Origin: W0P28-013 sp963621145
Lineage (GTDB): Bacteria; Bacteroidota; Bacteroidia; Bacteroidales; Paludibacteraceae
DNA length: 15,544 bases
Reading direction: 5' to 3'
NCBI GenBank assembly: GCA_963621145.1
Contig: CAVFDI010000042.1
Coordinates: 1 to 15,544 of the forward strand
Position numbers and translations under genes: made by a program
The notes under the pieces: model-generated
Database searches by the model: none
Told to the model about the DNA's origin: nothing
Seen by the model: only the letters and a program-made list of their open reading frames with translations
In this document: one piece after another, positions 7,876-13,620 of the stretch
How positions within the stretch are numbered: position 1 is the first letter of the stretch
Layout of the letters: each line of letters begins with the position of its first letter

Positions 7876-7905
7876 CAAATTTACAACTTTTTTTCGTAAA
7901 ACAAA
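7876..7905 (-). promoter_or_regulatory. Promoter of the candidate small RNA
   Basis: On the - strand, TAAATTTG (7883-7876) matches the -7 consensus TAnnTTTG exactly. TTTG (7905-7902) lies 18 nt upstream as the -33 element, slightly shorter than the 19-20 nt spacing of the two + strand promoters in this window. The expected start at about 7868-7870 coincides with the first paired base of the RNA stem. Confidence 0.5.
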
Positions 7906-7942
7906 AATTTTGTTCGTTTTTTTTCAAAAGCAAGCGAAAAAT

Positions 7943-7989
7943 CTCCCTTCCACAGCCACTTTCCGAAATCCTACGGCAAAAATTTGTGG
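7943..7989 (+). repeat. 47-bp direct repeat, copy R1 (left of the ATPase)
   Basis: This is an exact 47-base match to 9362-9408 on the other side of the ATPase gene. Similarity continues for about 21 more bases: TCACAG, a T-run and TCATA are shared, while the AAA after GTGG is TTT in the other copy. Inside the repeat, TTCCACA (7948-7954) is inverted as TGTGGAA (7985-7991) across 30 nt. Confidence 0.9.
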
Positions 7990-8014
7990 AAATCACAGTT
8001 TTTTATCATAAAAT
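7982..8014 (+). repeat. 33-bp TGTGG repeat unit, first copy
   Basis: This stretch and 8055-8087 agree at 26 of 33 positions by eye. Each carries TGTGGAAA followed by an inverted CACA and ends in TCATAAAAT. The first copy overlaps the end of repeat R1 and lies before the ATPase promoter. The second forms the leader immediately before the ATPase ATG. A more diverged copy lies at 9401-9433. Confidence 0.7.
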
Positions 8015-8016
8015 TA

Positions 8017-8046
8017 TTGCGCATTCAGAAAATTGTCGTAACTTTG
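8017..8046 (+). promoter_or_regulatory. Promoter of the AAA ATPase gene
   Basis: TTG (8017-8019), a 19-nt spacer and TAACTTTG (8039-8046) match the Bacteroidetes -33/-7 layout. Transcription would begin near 8051-8053, giving a leader of about 35 nt. This supports the ATG at 8086, because an upstream TTG start at 7984 would place the promoter inside the coding region. Confidence 0.65.
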
Positions 8047-8057
8047 CGCCAAATATC

Positions 8058-8070
8058 TGTGGAAACCACA
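8058..8070 (+). promoter_or_regulatory. TGTGG/CCACA palindrome in the ATPase leader
   Basis: TGTGGAAACCACA is a perfect 5-bp inverted repeat around AAA. It lies 5-7 nt downstream of the predicted transcription start and 15 nt before the ATG. It could be a protein-binding operator or a small hairpin in the mRNA leader. Related but imperfect versions occur in the flanking repeats. Confidence 0.4.
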
Positions 8071-8085
8071 AAAATTTTTCATAAA

Positions 8086-9342
8086 ATGAATTTTCCAAGA
8101 ACCAAATATCTGCAAGAACTGATCGATGGACAATGCCACGACATGATCAAAATCGTAACTGGAATCAGGCGTTGCGGCAAATCGTACCTTCTTTTCACCA
8201 TTTTTCATCAATACCTGATAGAACATGGTGTGGACGCCAAGCACATCATCGAACTTTCGCTCGACGATCGCAGCAATGCGCACCTCACGCAACCCGACAC
8301 ATTACTGAAATTTATCGATGCCAACGATCCAAAAGACGGCAAAACCTGCTATGTCATTCTCGACGAGGTGCAAATGGTCGACGACTTTGTTGGCGTGTTG
8401 CTCAGTCTGATGCATCGCCGAAATATGCAAGTATATGTTTCGGGTAGCAATAGCAAATTTTTATCGTCGGATGTGGTGACTGAATTTCGTGGACGAGGTT
8501 GGGAAATTCGCATTCACCCACTGAGTTTTGCCGAATATTTCGAGGGCGTTGGCGGCGACTATCGTCAAGCATTGCAAAAATATTTTCGCTACGGTGGATT
8601 GCCACAAGTTGCCCTACTCGACTCGGAGCAAAGTAAAAAACAATATCTGAAAACCGTTTACGAAGCCACATATTTGAAAGATGTAATAGAGCATAACAAA
8701 CTACGAAATGCCGAAGGAATGGAACATTTGGTGCAAGTGCTTGCTTCGTCGATTGGGTCGAGCACCAATCCACTACGCATTGCAAATACATTCAAAACCA
8801 AAGAAAAATTGTCCATCTCCTCGCGAACCATTTCAGAATATCTGCACTATCTGCAAGACGCTTTTATTATTGATGGAGCATTGCGCTACGATGTGAAAGG
8901 GCGAAAATATATTGGAACTGAAACGAAATATTTTTTCGAAGACATCGGAATACGCAACATGTTGCTCAATTTTAGGCAACAAGAGGACACGCATTTGATG
9001 GAGAACGTTATTTACAACGAACTCTGTTTGCGCGGTTACTCGGTTGATGTTGGCATGGTAAACATTTGGGAGCAAGACAAGAAAAAAGAGAGTAAACGCA
9101 AAACGCTCGAAGTCGATTTTGTAGTGAACAATCCGCCGCAACGCGTTTATATTCAGTCAGTTTTGGCACTTCCAGATAGGGCAAAAACCATACAAGAACA
9201 GCGTCCGCTGGTGAATGTTCCCGACCATTTTCGCAAGATAATAATACTCGGCAACGACTATCAAGCCAGTTGGACCGACGACGAAGGTGTGCAAATCATT
9301 ACACTGCACGATTTTTTGCTCAACAAAGCACCACTTTGGTAG
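8086..9342 (+). CDS. AAA family ATPase with C-terminal DUF4143 (PD-(D/E)xK-like) domain
   Basis: This is a 418-residue cytosolic ATP-binding protein of the AAA_14/DUF4143 type, which is abundant and multicopy in Bacteroidetes. Its cellular role is not established. Walker A is GIRRCGKS at about residues 26-33 and Walker B is CYVILDEVQ at about 88-96. VSGSNSKFL is a sensor-1-like strand and EFRGRGWEIRIHPLSFAEY the usual arginine-rich stretch. The C-terminal half holds ENVIYNELCLRGY, then LEVDFVV and VYIQSV, in the order of a PD-(D/E)xK-type fold, although the last motif has Q where nucleases have K. That leaves nuclease activity doubtful. The ATG at 8086 gives MNFPRTKYL, a normal family start. 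The gene has its own promoter and is enclosed by an exact 47-bp direct repeat, which suggests it moved as a unit. Its A/T-richer sequence differs from the neighbours. Confidence 0.9.
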   Translation: MNFPRTKYLQELIDGQCHDMIKIVTGIRRCGKSYLLFTIFHQYLIEHGVDAKHIIELSLDDRSNAHLTQPDTLLKFIDANDPKDGKTCYVILDEVQMVDDFVGVLLSLMHRRNMQVYVSGSNSKFLSSDVVTEFRGRGWEIRIHPLSFAEYFEGVGGDYRQALQKYFRYGGLPQVALLDSEQSKKQYLKTVYEATYLKDVIEHNKLRNAEGMEHLVQVLASSIGSSTNPLRIANTFKTKEKLSISSRTISEYLHYLQDAFIIDGALRYDVKGRKYIGTETKYFFEDIGIRNMLLNFRQQEDTHLMENVIYNELCLRGYSVDVGMVNIWEQDKKKESKRKTLEVDFVVNNPPQRVYIQSVLALPDRAKTIQEQRPLVNVPDHFRKIIILGNDYQASWTDDEGVQIITLHDFLLNKAPLW

Positions 9343-9361
9343 CATTTTAGTAATGCAAACC

Positions 9362-9408
9362 TCCCTTCCACAGCCACTTTCCGAAATCCTACGGCAAAAA
9401 TTTGTGGT
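9362..9408 (+). repeat. 47-bp direct repeat, copy R3 (right of the ATPase)
   Basis: The copy is identical to 7943-7989 and starts 19 nt after the ATPase stop codon. The similarity to R1 runs on to about 9429 with a TTT-for-AAA change and a few other differences. Only copy R1 carries the full TTCCACA/TGTGGAA inversion. No further copy was found in the window. Confidence 0.9.
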
Positions 9409-9503
9409 TTTCACAGATTTTTGTCATAGCACATAGAAAAGAAAGGAATAAATGAGCAAAAGGCACAAATCATTGCAGTGAAAATCTATGTTCTAACTTG
9501 GCA

Positions 9504-9535
9504 TTTGTGGCTGTGAAAAAATATTCGTAACTTTG
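9504..9535 (+). promoter_or_regulatory. Promoter of lepA
   Basis: TTTG (9504-9507), a 20-nt spacer and TAACTTTG (9528-9535) fit the Bacteroidetes consensus. The expected start is near 9541-9543, giving a leader of about 25 nt before the ATG at 9566. The -33 element lies inside TTTGTGGCTGTG, a word related to the TGTGG repeats around the ATPase. Confidence 0.65.
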
Positions 9536-9565
9536 CATTTCATTTCGACCGAACCCAAAGACCGC

Positions 9566-11353
9566 ATGAAACACATACGCAATTTTTGCATCATAGCACA
9601 TATCGATCACGGCAAAAGCACACTGGCCGACCGTCTGCTCGAACATACTAAAACGGTGGCAGCCAAGGACTTACAAGCGCAAGTACTGGACGATATGGAC
9701 CTCGAACGCGAGCGCGGCATTACCATCAAAAGCCACGCCATACAGATGAAATACACCTACAAAGGCGAGGAATATACGCTGAACCTGATTGACACGCCAG
9801 GACATGTCGATTTTTCGTACGAGGTGAGCCGCAGCATTGCAGCATGCGAAGGTGCGCTGCTTGTGGTCGATGCATCGCAAGGCGTGCAGGCGCAGACCAT
9901 CAGCAATCTGTACATGGCCATAGAACACGATTTGGAGATAATTCCCGTGATGAACAAATGCGACATGGACAGTGCCATGCCCGACATGGTGGAGGACGAA
10001 ATTGTGGACTTGCTCGGCTGCAAACGCGAAGAGATAATTCGCGCCAGCGGCAAAACGGGCCTTGGCGTAGAAGAAATTTTGAATGCCATAGTAGAGCGCA
10101 TTCCTGCGCCCAAAGGCGACACCGAAGCACCGCTGCAATGTCTCATTTTCGACTCGGTATTCAACAGTTTCCGCGGCATCATTGCCTATTTCAAAGTGGT
10201 GAATGGCACGCTGAAAACAGGCGATTTCGTAAAGTTTTTCAACACGGGTCGCCAATACGATGCCGACGAGATTGGCGTTCTGAAAATGGATCTTCAGCCA
10301 TGCCGCGAACTGACGGCGGGCAATGTTGGCTACATCATCAGCGGCATCAAGACATCGAGCGAAGTGAAAGTGGGCGACACCATAACCCACGTGGAACGTC
10401 CTTGCGCTGAAGCAATCGCTGGTTTCGAAGAGGTGAAGCCGATGGTTTTTGCGGGCGTCTACCCTATCGAGACGGAAGATTACGAAAATCTGCGCGCCAG
10501 CCTCGAAAAACTGCAACTGAACGATGCCTCGCTCACCTTTACGCCCGAAAGTTCGGTAGCGTTGGGGTTCGGCTTTCGCTGTGGATTTTTGGGATTGCTG
10601 CACATGGAGATAGTGCAAGAGCGCCTCGACCGCGAATTCAACATGGACGTGATAACCACCGTGCCAAATGTTTCGTATCTGGTTTACGACAAGCACGGCA
10701 AAAAAATTGAGGTACATAATCCCGCAGGCATGCCCGATGTAGCCCTGATTGATCACATCGAAGAACCGTACATTCGCGCCAGCATAATCACTGCAACAAA
10801 CTACATTGGCCCGATAATGACGCTCTGCCTTAGCAAACGCGGCGAACTGGTGAAACAGGAATTCATCTCGGGCAATCGCGTGGAGATACTTTTCGACTTG
10901 CCATTGGGCGAGATTGTGATAGATTTTTACGACAAACTGAAGTCGATTTCGAAGGGTTACGCCTCGTTCGACTACCATGCCAACGGTTTCCGTCCATCGA
11001 AATTGGTAAAACTCGACATTCTGCTCAACGGCGAACAGGTCGATGCACTTTCTACGCTCACCCATCAGGACAATGCGGTGGATTTTGGGCGGCGCATGTG
11101 CGAAAAATTGAAAGATTTGCTGCCGCGCCAGCAGTTCGACATTGCCATTCAGGCCGCTATTGGAGCGAAAATCATCGCGCGCGAAACGGTGAAACAGGTA
11201 CGCAAAGATGTAACTGCCAAATGTTACGGCGGCGACGTGTCGCGCAAACGCAAACTGCTCGAAAAACAGAAACGCGGCAAAAAACGCATGAAACAAATTG
11301 GTAACGTAGAAGTGCCACAAAAAGCATTCCTCGCAGTGCTGAAGTTGGATTAA
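9566..11353 (+). CDS. lepA: Elongation factor 4 (LepA), ribosome-associated GTPase
   Basis: LepA binds the ribosome and hydrolyses GTP. It affects translation initiation and elongation and can back-translocate. At 595 residues it has the normal length. The GTPase motifs are G1 AHIDHGKST (11-19), G2 RGITI (50-54), G3 DTPGH (76-80) and G4 NKCD (130-133). The EF-G-like domains follow, with SSVALGFGFRCGFLGLLHMEI in the domain III/V region. The LepA-specific C-terminal domain ends in a basic stretch (DVSRKRKLLEKQKRGKKRMKQ) and VPQKAFLAVL. The ATG at 9566 gives MKHIRNFCIIAHIDHGKST, the family N-terminus. An upstream TTG at 9533 lies within the promoter and is rejected. The gene has its own promoter. 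Downstream, rpe follows after about 150 nt. Confidence 0.97.
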   Translation: MKHIRNFCIIAHIDHGKSTLADRLLEHTKTVAAKDLQAQVLDDMDLERERGITIKSHAIQMKYTYKGEEYTLNLIDTPGHVDFSYEVSRSIAACEGALLVVDASQGVQAQTISNLYMAIEHDLEIIPVMNKCDMDSAMPDMVEDEIVDLLGCKREEIIRASGKTGLGVEEILNAIVERIPAPKGDTEAPLQCLIFDSVFNSFRGIIAYFKVVNGTLKTGDFVKFFNTGRQYDADEIGVLKMDLQPCRELTAGNVGYIISGIKTSSEVKVGDTITHVERPCAEAIAGFEEVKPMVFAGVYPIETEDYENLRASLEKLQLNDASLTFTPESSVALGFGFRCGFLGLLHMEIVQERLDREFNMDVITTVPNVSYLVYDKHGKKIEVHNPAGMPDVALIDHIEEPYIRASIITATNYIGPIMTLCLSKRGELVKQEFISGNRVEILFDLPLGEIVIDFYDKLKSISKGYASFDYHANGFRPSKLVKLDILLNGEQVDALSTLTHQDNAVDFGRRMCEKLKDLLPRQQFDIAIQAAIGAKIIARETVKQVRKDVTAKCYGGDVSRKRKLLEKQKRGKKRMKQIGNVEVPQKAFLAVLKLD

Positions 11354-11367
11354 AAAGATTTCAAATT

Positions 11368-11385
11368 GCGCTGCGCGCGGTTTTT
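11368..11385 (+). terminator. Possible terminator after lepA
   Basis: Fifteen bases after the lepA stop, GCGC, a TGC loop and GCGC are followed by GG and TTTTT. The stem is only four pairs, so this is a weak candidate. Confidence 0.35.
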
Positions 11386-11506
11386 GGTTTCTAGTTATCG
11401 ATTTGAAAATTTGAAAAATTGAAAATTGAGGTTTCCACAACCAACCACAATTGGCTGTTGTTACCATTGAATTATTCATTGTTAATTTTTTATTGTTAAT
11501 TGCAAT
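11386..11506 (+). repeat. lepA-rpe intergenic DNA with octamer array
   Basis: The gap contains ATTTGAAA twice, then AATTGAAA and ATTG (11401-11428), an octamer tandem array. GTTTCCACA at 11431-11439 is the reverse complement of the start of the ATPase leader palindrome. A T/A-rich run of TTGTTAATT words (11480-11502) leads to the rpe start. No clear TAnnTTTG promoter was found. TACCATTG at 11462 is one base off. Confidence 0.45.
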
Positions 11507-12154
11507 ATGAATAGATTGCTTGCACCATCGTTGTTGTCGGCCAATTTTGGAAATTTGGAGCGCGACATCGACCAGATAAACCGCAGCGATGCCGATTGGC
11601 TTCACATCGATGTGATGGACGGCGTGTTTGTGCCGAACATTTCGTTTGGTTTTCCTGTGCTGAAATATGTGAAAGAACTCAGCCAGAAGCCGCTCGATGT
11701 ACACTTGATGATAGTGGAGCCCGACAAATTTGTGAACGAGGTGAAAGCCACTGGCGCCATCACCATGAATGTGCACTACGAAGCCTGCACGCACCTGCAT
11801 CGCACCGTGCAACGCATTCACGCAGCCGACATGAAAGCCGCCGTTACGCTCAATCCGCACACGCCCGTGGAACTGCTCGAAGACATCGTCGACGACCTCG
11901 ACATGGTGCTGCTGATGTCGGTAAATCCTGGTTTTGGCGGACAAAAATTCATCGAAAACACTTATAACAAAATCGCCCGACTGCGCGCCATGATCGATCG
12001 TCACCACGCCAAAGCACTCATTCAGGTAGATGGCGGCGTGAATCTTGAAAATGCGCACCGACTCTACGACGCTGGTGCCGATTGCCTAGTGGCTGGCAGC
12101 GCAGTTTTTGGTGCCGAAAATATGATTGAAACCATCGCCAAACTGAAAGCGTGA
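11507..12154 (+). CDS. rpe: Ribulose-phosphate 3-epimerase
   Basis: This enzyme interconverts ribulose 5-phosphate and xylulose 5-phosphate in the cytosolic pentose phosphate pathway. It has 215 residues and a single TIM barrel, as expected. The metal and catalytic residues are visible: H33 and D35 in LHIDVMDG, H66 in DVHLMI and D175 in QVDGGV. The phosphate-binding loops are MSVNPGFGGQKF (137-148) and VAGSAVFG (195-202). The start MNRLLAPSLLSANFGNL is the usual family N-terminus. RibBA at the other end of the window consumes the same ribulose 5-phosphate pool, but the two genes are far apart and no joint control is visible. Confidence 0.97.
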   Translation: MNRLLAPSLLSANFGNLERDIDQINRSDADWLHIDVMDGVFVPNISFGFPVLKYVKELSQKPLDVHLMIVEPDKFVNEVKATGAITMNVHYEACTHLHRTVQRIHAADMKAAVTLNPHTPVELLEDIVDDLDMVLLMSVNPGFGGQKFIENTYNKIARLRAMIDRHHAKALIQVDGGVNLENAHRLYDAGADCLVAGSAVFGAENMIETIAKLKA

Positions 12155-12156
12155 TT

Positions 12157-12191
12157 AGTTTCTGATTTCTAATTTCTGATTTCTAGTTTCT
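12157..12191 (+). repeat. Heptamer tandem array (NNTTTCT x5)
   Basis: There are five units in strict 7-nt phase: AGTTTCT, GATTTCT, AATTTCT, GATTTCT, AGTTTCT. The array starts two bases after the rpe stop codon. Its words are close to the reverse complement of the GAAATCT array at 12249-12269, so the two could pair in RNA. Confidence 0.85.
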
Positions 12192-12192
12192 C

Positions 12193-12213
12193 AAAATTGC
12201 TATCGCAATTTTT
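12193..12213 (+). terminator. Probable intrinsic terminator after rpe
   Basis: AAAATTGC (12193-12200), loop TATC and GCAATTTT (12205-12212) form a perfect 8-bp stem that runs into a five-base T-run (12209-12213). It is AT-rich and symmetrical, so it could work in either direction, but only rpe ends here. Confidence 0.5.
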
Positions 12214-12270
12214 GTTTCTAAGTTTCTATGTTCCTAATTGTTGAATTTGAAATCTGAAATCTGAAATCTG
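12214..12270 (+). repeat. Octamer and heptamer arrays (GTTTCTAA-like x3, GAAATCT x3)
   Basis: GTTTCTAA, GTTTCTAT and GTTCCTAA (12214-12237) form an octamer array. It is followed by three exact units of GAAATCT (12249-12269). Next come AATTGC and a GCGGC-TCT-GCCGC hairpin at 12276-12288. Confidence 0.8.
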
Positions 12271-12291
12271 TAATTGCGGCTCTGCCGCCCC

Positions 12292-12354
12292 ACTCCTCAC
12301 TCCTAATTCCTAACTCCTAACTTTTCTTGCTACTTGCTACTCATATCTTGCTAC
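12292..12354 (+). repeat. Nine heptamers in phase before the GNAT gene
   Basis: Sixty-three bases divide exactly into nine 7-nt units: ACTCCTC, ACTCCTA, ATTCCTA, ACTCCTA, ACTTTTC, TTGCTAC, TTGCTAC, TCATATC, TTGCTAC. The word family changes midway without loss of phase. The array ends five bases before the start ATG of the next gene, so it would make up most of that gene's mRNA leader. No Shine-Dalgarno sequence is present. Confidence 0.85.
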
Positions 12355-12358
12355 TAAA

Positions 12359-13492
12359 ATGATTGAGATTCGAGAAATAAAAGCCAAACGCGAATTGCGT
12401 CAATTTGTGCAATTTGGCATCGATTTGTACAAGGGCGAGCCGAACTATTGTCCGCCGCTCATTTTCGACGAAGTCAATTCGTTCGATGCAAAGAAAAATC
12501 CTGCGCTCGACTTGTGCGAATTTGCTCTGTTCATGGCCTTCAGCGATGGCAAAGCCGTGGGACGCGTGGCTGCGTTCATCAACCACCGCGCCAACGAACA
12601 TTGGAACTACAAACATGTGCGTTTCGGCTGGATCGATTTCATCGACGACCTAGAAGTGTCGCACACGCTGCTGCAGACGGTGAACGATTGGGGCAAAGCC
12701 AAAGGAATGACCGAAATGAACGGTCCAGTTGGTTTCACCGATTGGGACAAAGAGGGCTGTCTGATTGAGGGTTTTGAGTACGATTCGCCCATGGCTAGCC
12801 TCTACAATTTTCCGTACTATGCCCGCCATTTCGAGGCATTTGGTCTGACAAAAGAGGCCGATTGGATTGAATACCGCGTGTTTGTGCCCGAAAAAATGCC
12901 AGAAAAGATGGAGCGCGTGGCAAAAATAACTATGGAACGCTACGGCGTGAAAGTGGAAAAATTCCATTCGGCACGTCAGTTGATGAAGCGTTTTCAGAAC
13001 TACGAATACATGGATGTGCTGAACGATGCCTACACGCCGCTCTACAACTATCAGCCCATGAGCGAACGCCAAAAACGCTACTACGCCGAGATGTATTTTC
13101 CGCTGCTAAACTACGATTTTGTGACCATCATAACCAATGCGCAAGGCGAAATTGTGGGCGTTGGCGTGGGCATGCCCGACATATCGCCTGCCCTGCGACG
13201 CAGCGGTGGAAAACTGCTCCCGTTTGGCTGGTATCACATCATTAAAATGCTGAAAGCCAAGAAGATGGAAGTGTTCGACCTGCTACTGATAGCCGTCCGC
13301 CCCGATTGGCAAAACCGCGGCATCAACGCACTATTTTTCTACGATCAGTTGCAATATTTCCAGAAATATGGCATAAAATACGCCGAAACGACCTCCATTC
13401 TCGAAACGAACAGCAAGAATCTCGCCAACTGGGAATATTTCGAGACGCTGCAGCACAAACGCCGCCGCGCCTACATCAAGCCAGTGGAATAA
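12359..13492 (+). CDS. GNAT-superfamily N-acetyltransferase-like protein (YghO-like)
   Basis: This 377-residue cytosolic protein resembles the large GNAT-like family that includes E. coli YghO. Its substrate is unknown. The N-terminal part has FGWIDFIDD (89-97) and MNGPVGFTDWDKEGCLIEGF (120-139), followed by MASLYNFPYYARHFEAFGL, a pattern typical of that family. The C-terminal half carries IAVRPDWQNRGINALFF (311-327), which resembles the acetyl-CoA-binding Q/RxxGxG/A loop, and TSILETNSKNLANWEYF, which resembles the last GNAT helix. No signal peptide or membrane segment is seen. The ATG at 12359 is chosen because MIEIREIKAK fits a first strand. It follows rpe after a repeat-rich 204-nt gap and ends just before a strong terminator. 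Confidence 0.75.
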   Translation: MIEIREIKAKRELRQFVQFGIDLYKGEPNYCPPLIFDEVNSFDAKKNPALDLCEFALFMAFSDGKAVGRVAAFINHRANEHWNYKHVRFGWIDFIDDLEVSHTLLQTVNDWGKAKGMTEMNGPVGFTDWDKEGCLIEGFEYDSPMASLYNFPYYARHFEAFGLTKEADWIEYRVFVPEKMPEKMERVAKITMERYGVKVEKFHSARQLMKRFQNYEYMDVLNDAYTPLYNYQPMSERQKRYYAEMYFPLLNYDFVTIITNAQGEIVGVGVGMPDISPALRRSGGKLLPFGWYHIIKMLKAKKMEVFDLLLIAVRPDWQNRGINALFFYDQLQYFQKYGIKYAETTSILETNSKNLANWEYFETLQHKRRRAYIKPVE

Positions 13493-13513
13493 AAGTCAAT
13501 CGGATAGAAAACA

Positions 13514-13551
13514 AAAATGGACAGCCAAGTTGGTTGTCCATTTTACTTTTT
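13514..13551. terminator. Strong bidirectional terminator between the GNAT gene and rho
   Basis: Arms of 13 nt (13514-13526 and 13532-13544) pair fully with one G-T wobble: AAAATGGACAGCC against GGTTGTCCATTTT, loop AAGTT. The + strand continues as TTTTACTTTTT and the - strand as TTTTTGTTTTC, so both convergent transcripts could stop here. Confidence 0.85.
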
Positions 13552-13582
13552 GACGATAACTAAAAATCTAGCCACGCCTCTC

Positions 13583-13605
13583 TTATTTAGACTCAGTCTA
13601 AATAA
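13583..13605. repeat. Perfect 23-bp palindrome downstream of rho
   Basis: TTATTTAGACT (13583-13593), a central C, and AGTCTAAATAA (13595-13605) are exact reverse complements. It lies 15 nt after the rho stop codon, inside the convergent 3' region. It is not followed by a T-run on either strand, so it is not a normal terminator. Confidence 0.8.
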
Positions 13606-13620
13606 CCTTCAATGCGAAAA

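Larger units (their letters stand above)
7555..8085. other. Divergent gene-poor region between parC and the AAA ATPase
   Basis: This 531-nt stretch has no convincing protein gene. From the parC side it holds the parC leader with a TTCAAATT/AATTTGAA hairpin (7622-7639), a TGCGC/GCGCA hairpin (7642-7655) and the parC promoter (7665-7672). Next come small tandem repeats: GTTTCAA twice (7733-7746) and ATTCGATG twice (7765-7780). Then follow a candidate small RNA on the - strand (7781-7870) with its promoter, an A/T-rich stretch, the 47-bp repeat R1 (7943-7989), and the ATPase promoter and leader (8017-8085). An open frame from TTG at 7984 only extends the ATPase upstream through its own promoter and is not used. 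Confidence 0.6.

Noticed and set aside
7781..7883. SRP RNA or 6S RNA as the identity of the small RNA
   Set aside because: The conserved SRP domain IV loops are not present, and the length is well below a 6S RNA. No known family fits.
7984..8085. Upstream TTG start adding 34 residues to the ATPase
   Set aside because: It would put the -33 and -7 promoter elements and the TGTGG palindrome inside the coding region. The ATG at 8086 gives the normal family N-terminus.
7943..9408. Insertion sequence or CRISPR interpretation of the 47-bp repeats
   Set aside because: There is no transposase, no terminal inverted repeats and no regular spacers, only two copies around one ATPase gene.
9533..9565. 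Upstream TTG start adding 11 residues to LepA
   Set aside because: The TTG overlaps the TAACTTTG promoter element, and MKHIRNFCIIAHIDHGKST is the standard LepA start.
11431..11460. Another copy of the ATPase repeat upstream of rpe
   Set aside because: Only GTTTCCACA (nine bases, inverted) and short CCACAA words agree, which is too little to call a repeat copy.
9671..12058. A 795-codon open frame on the - strand across lepA and rpe
   Set aside because: It is the shadow of two certain + strand genes. It crosses their intergenic gap, is rich in H, F, Y and C, and shows no domain. Its length comes from codon bias that avoids stops on the other strand.
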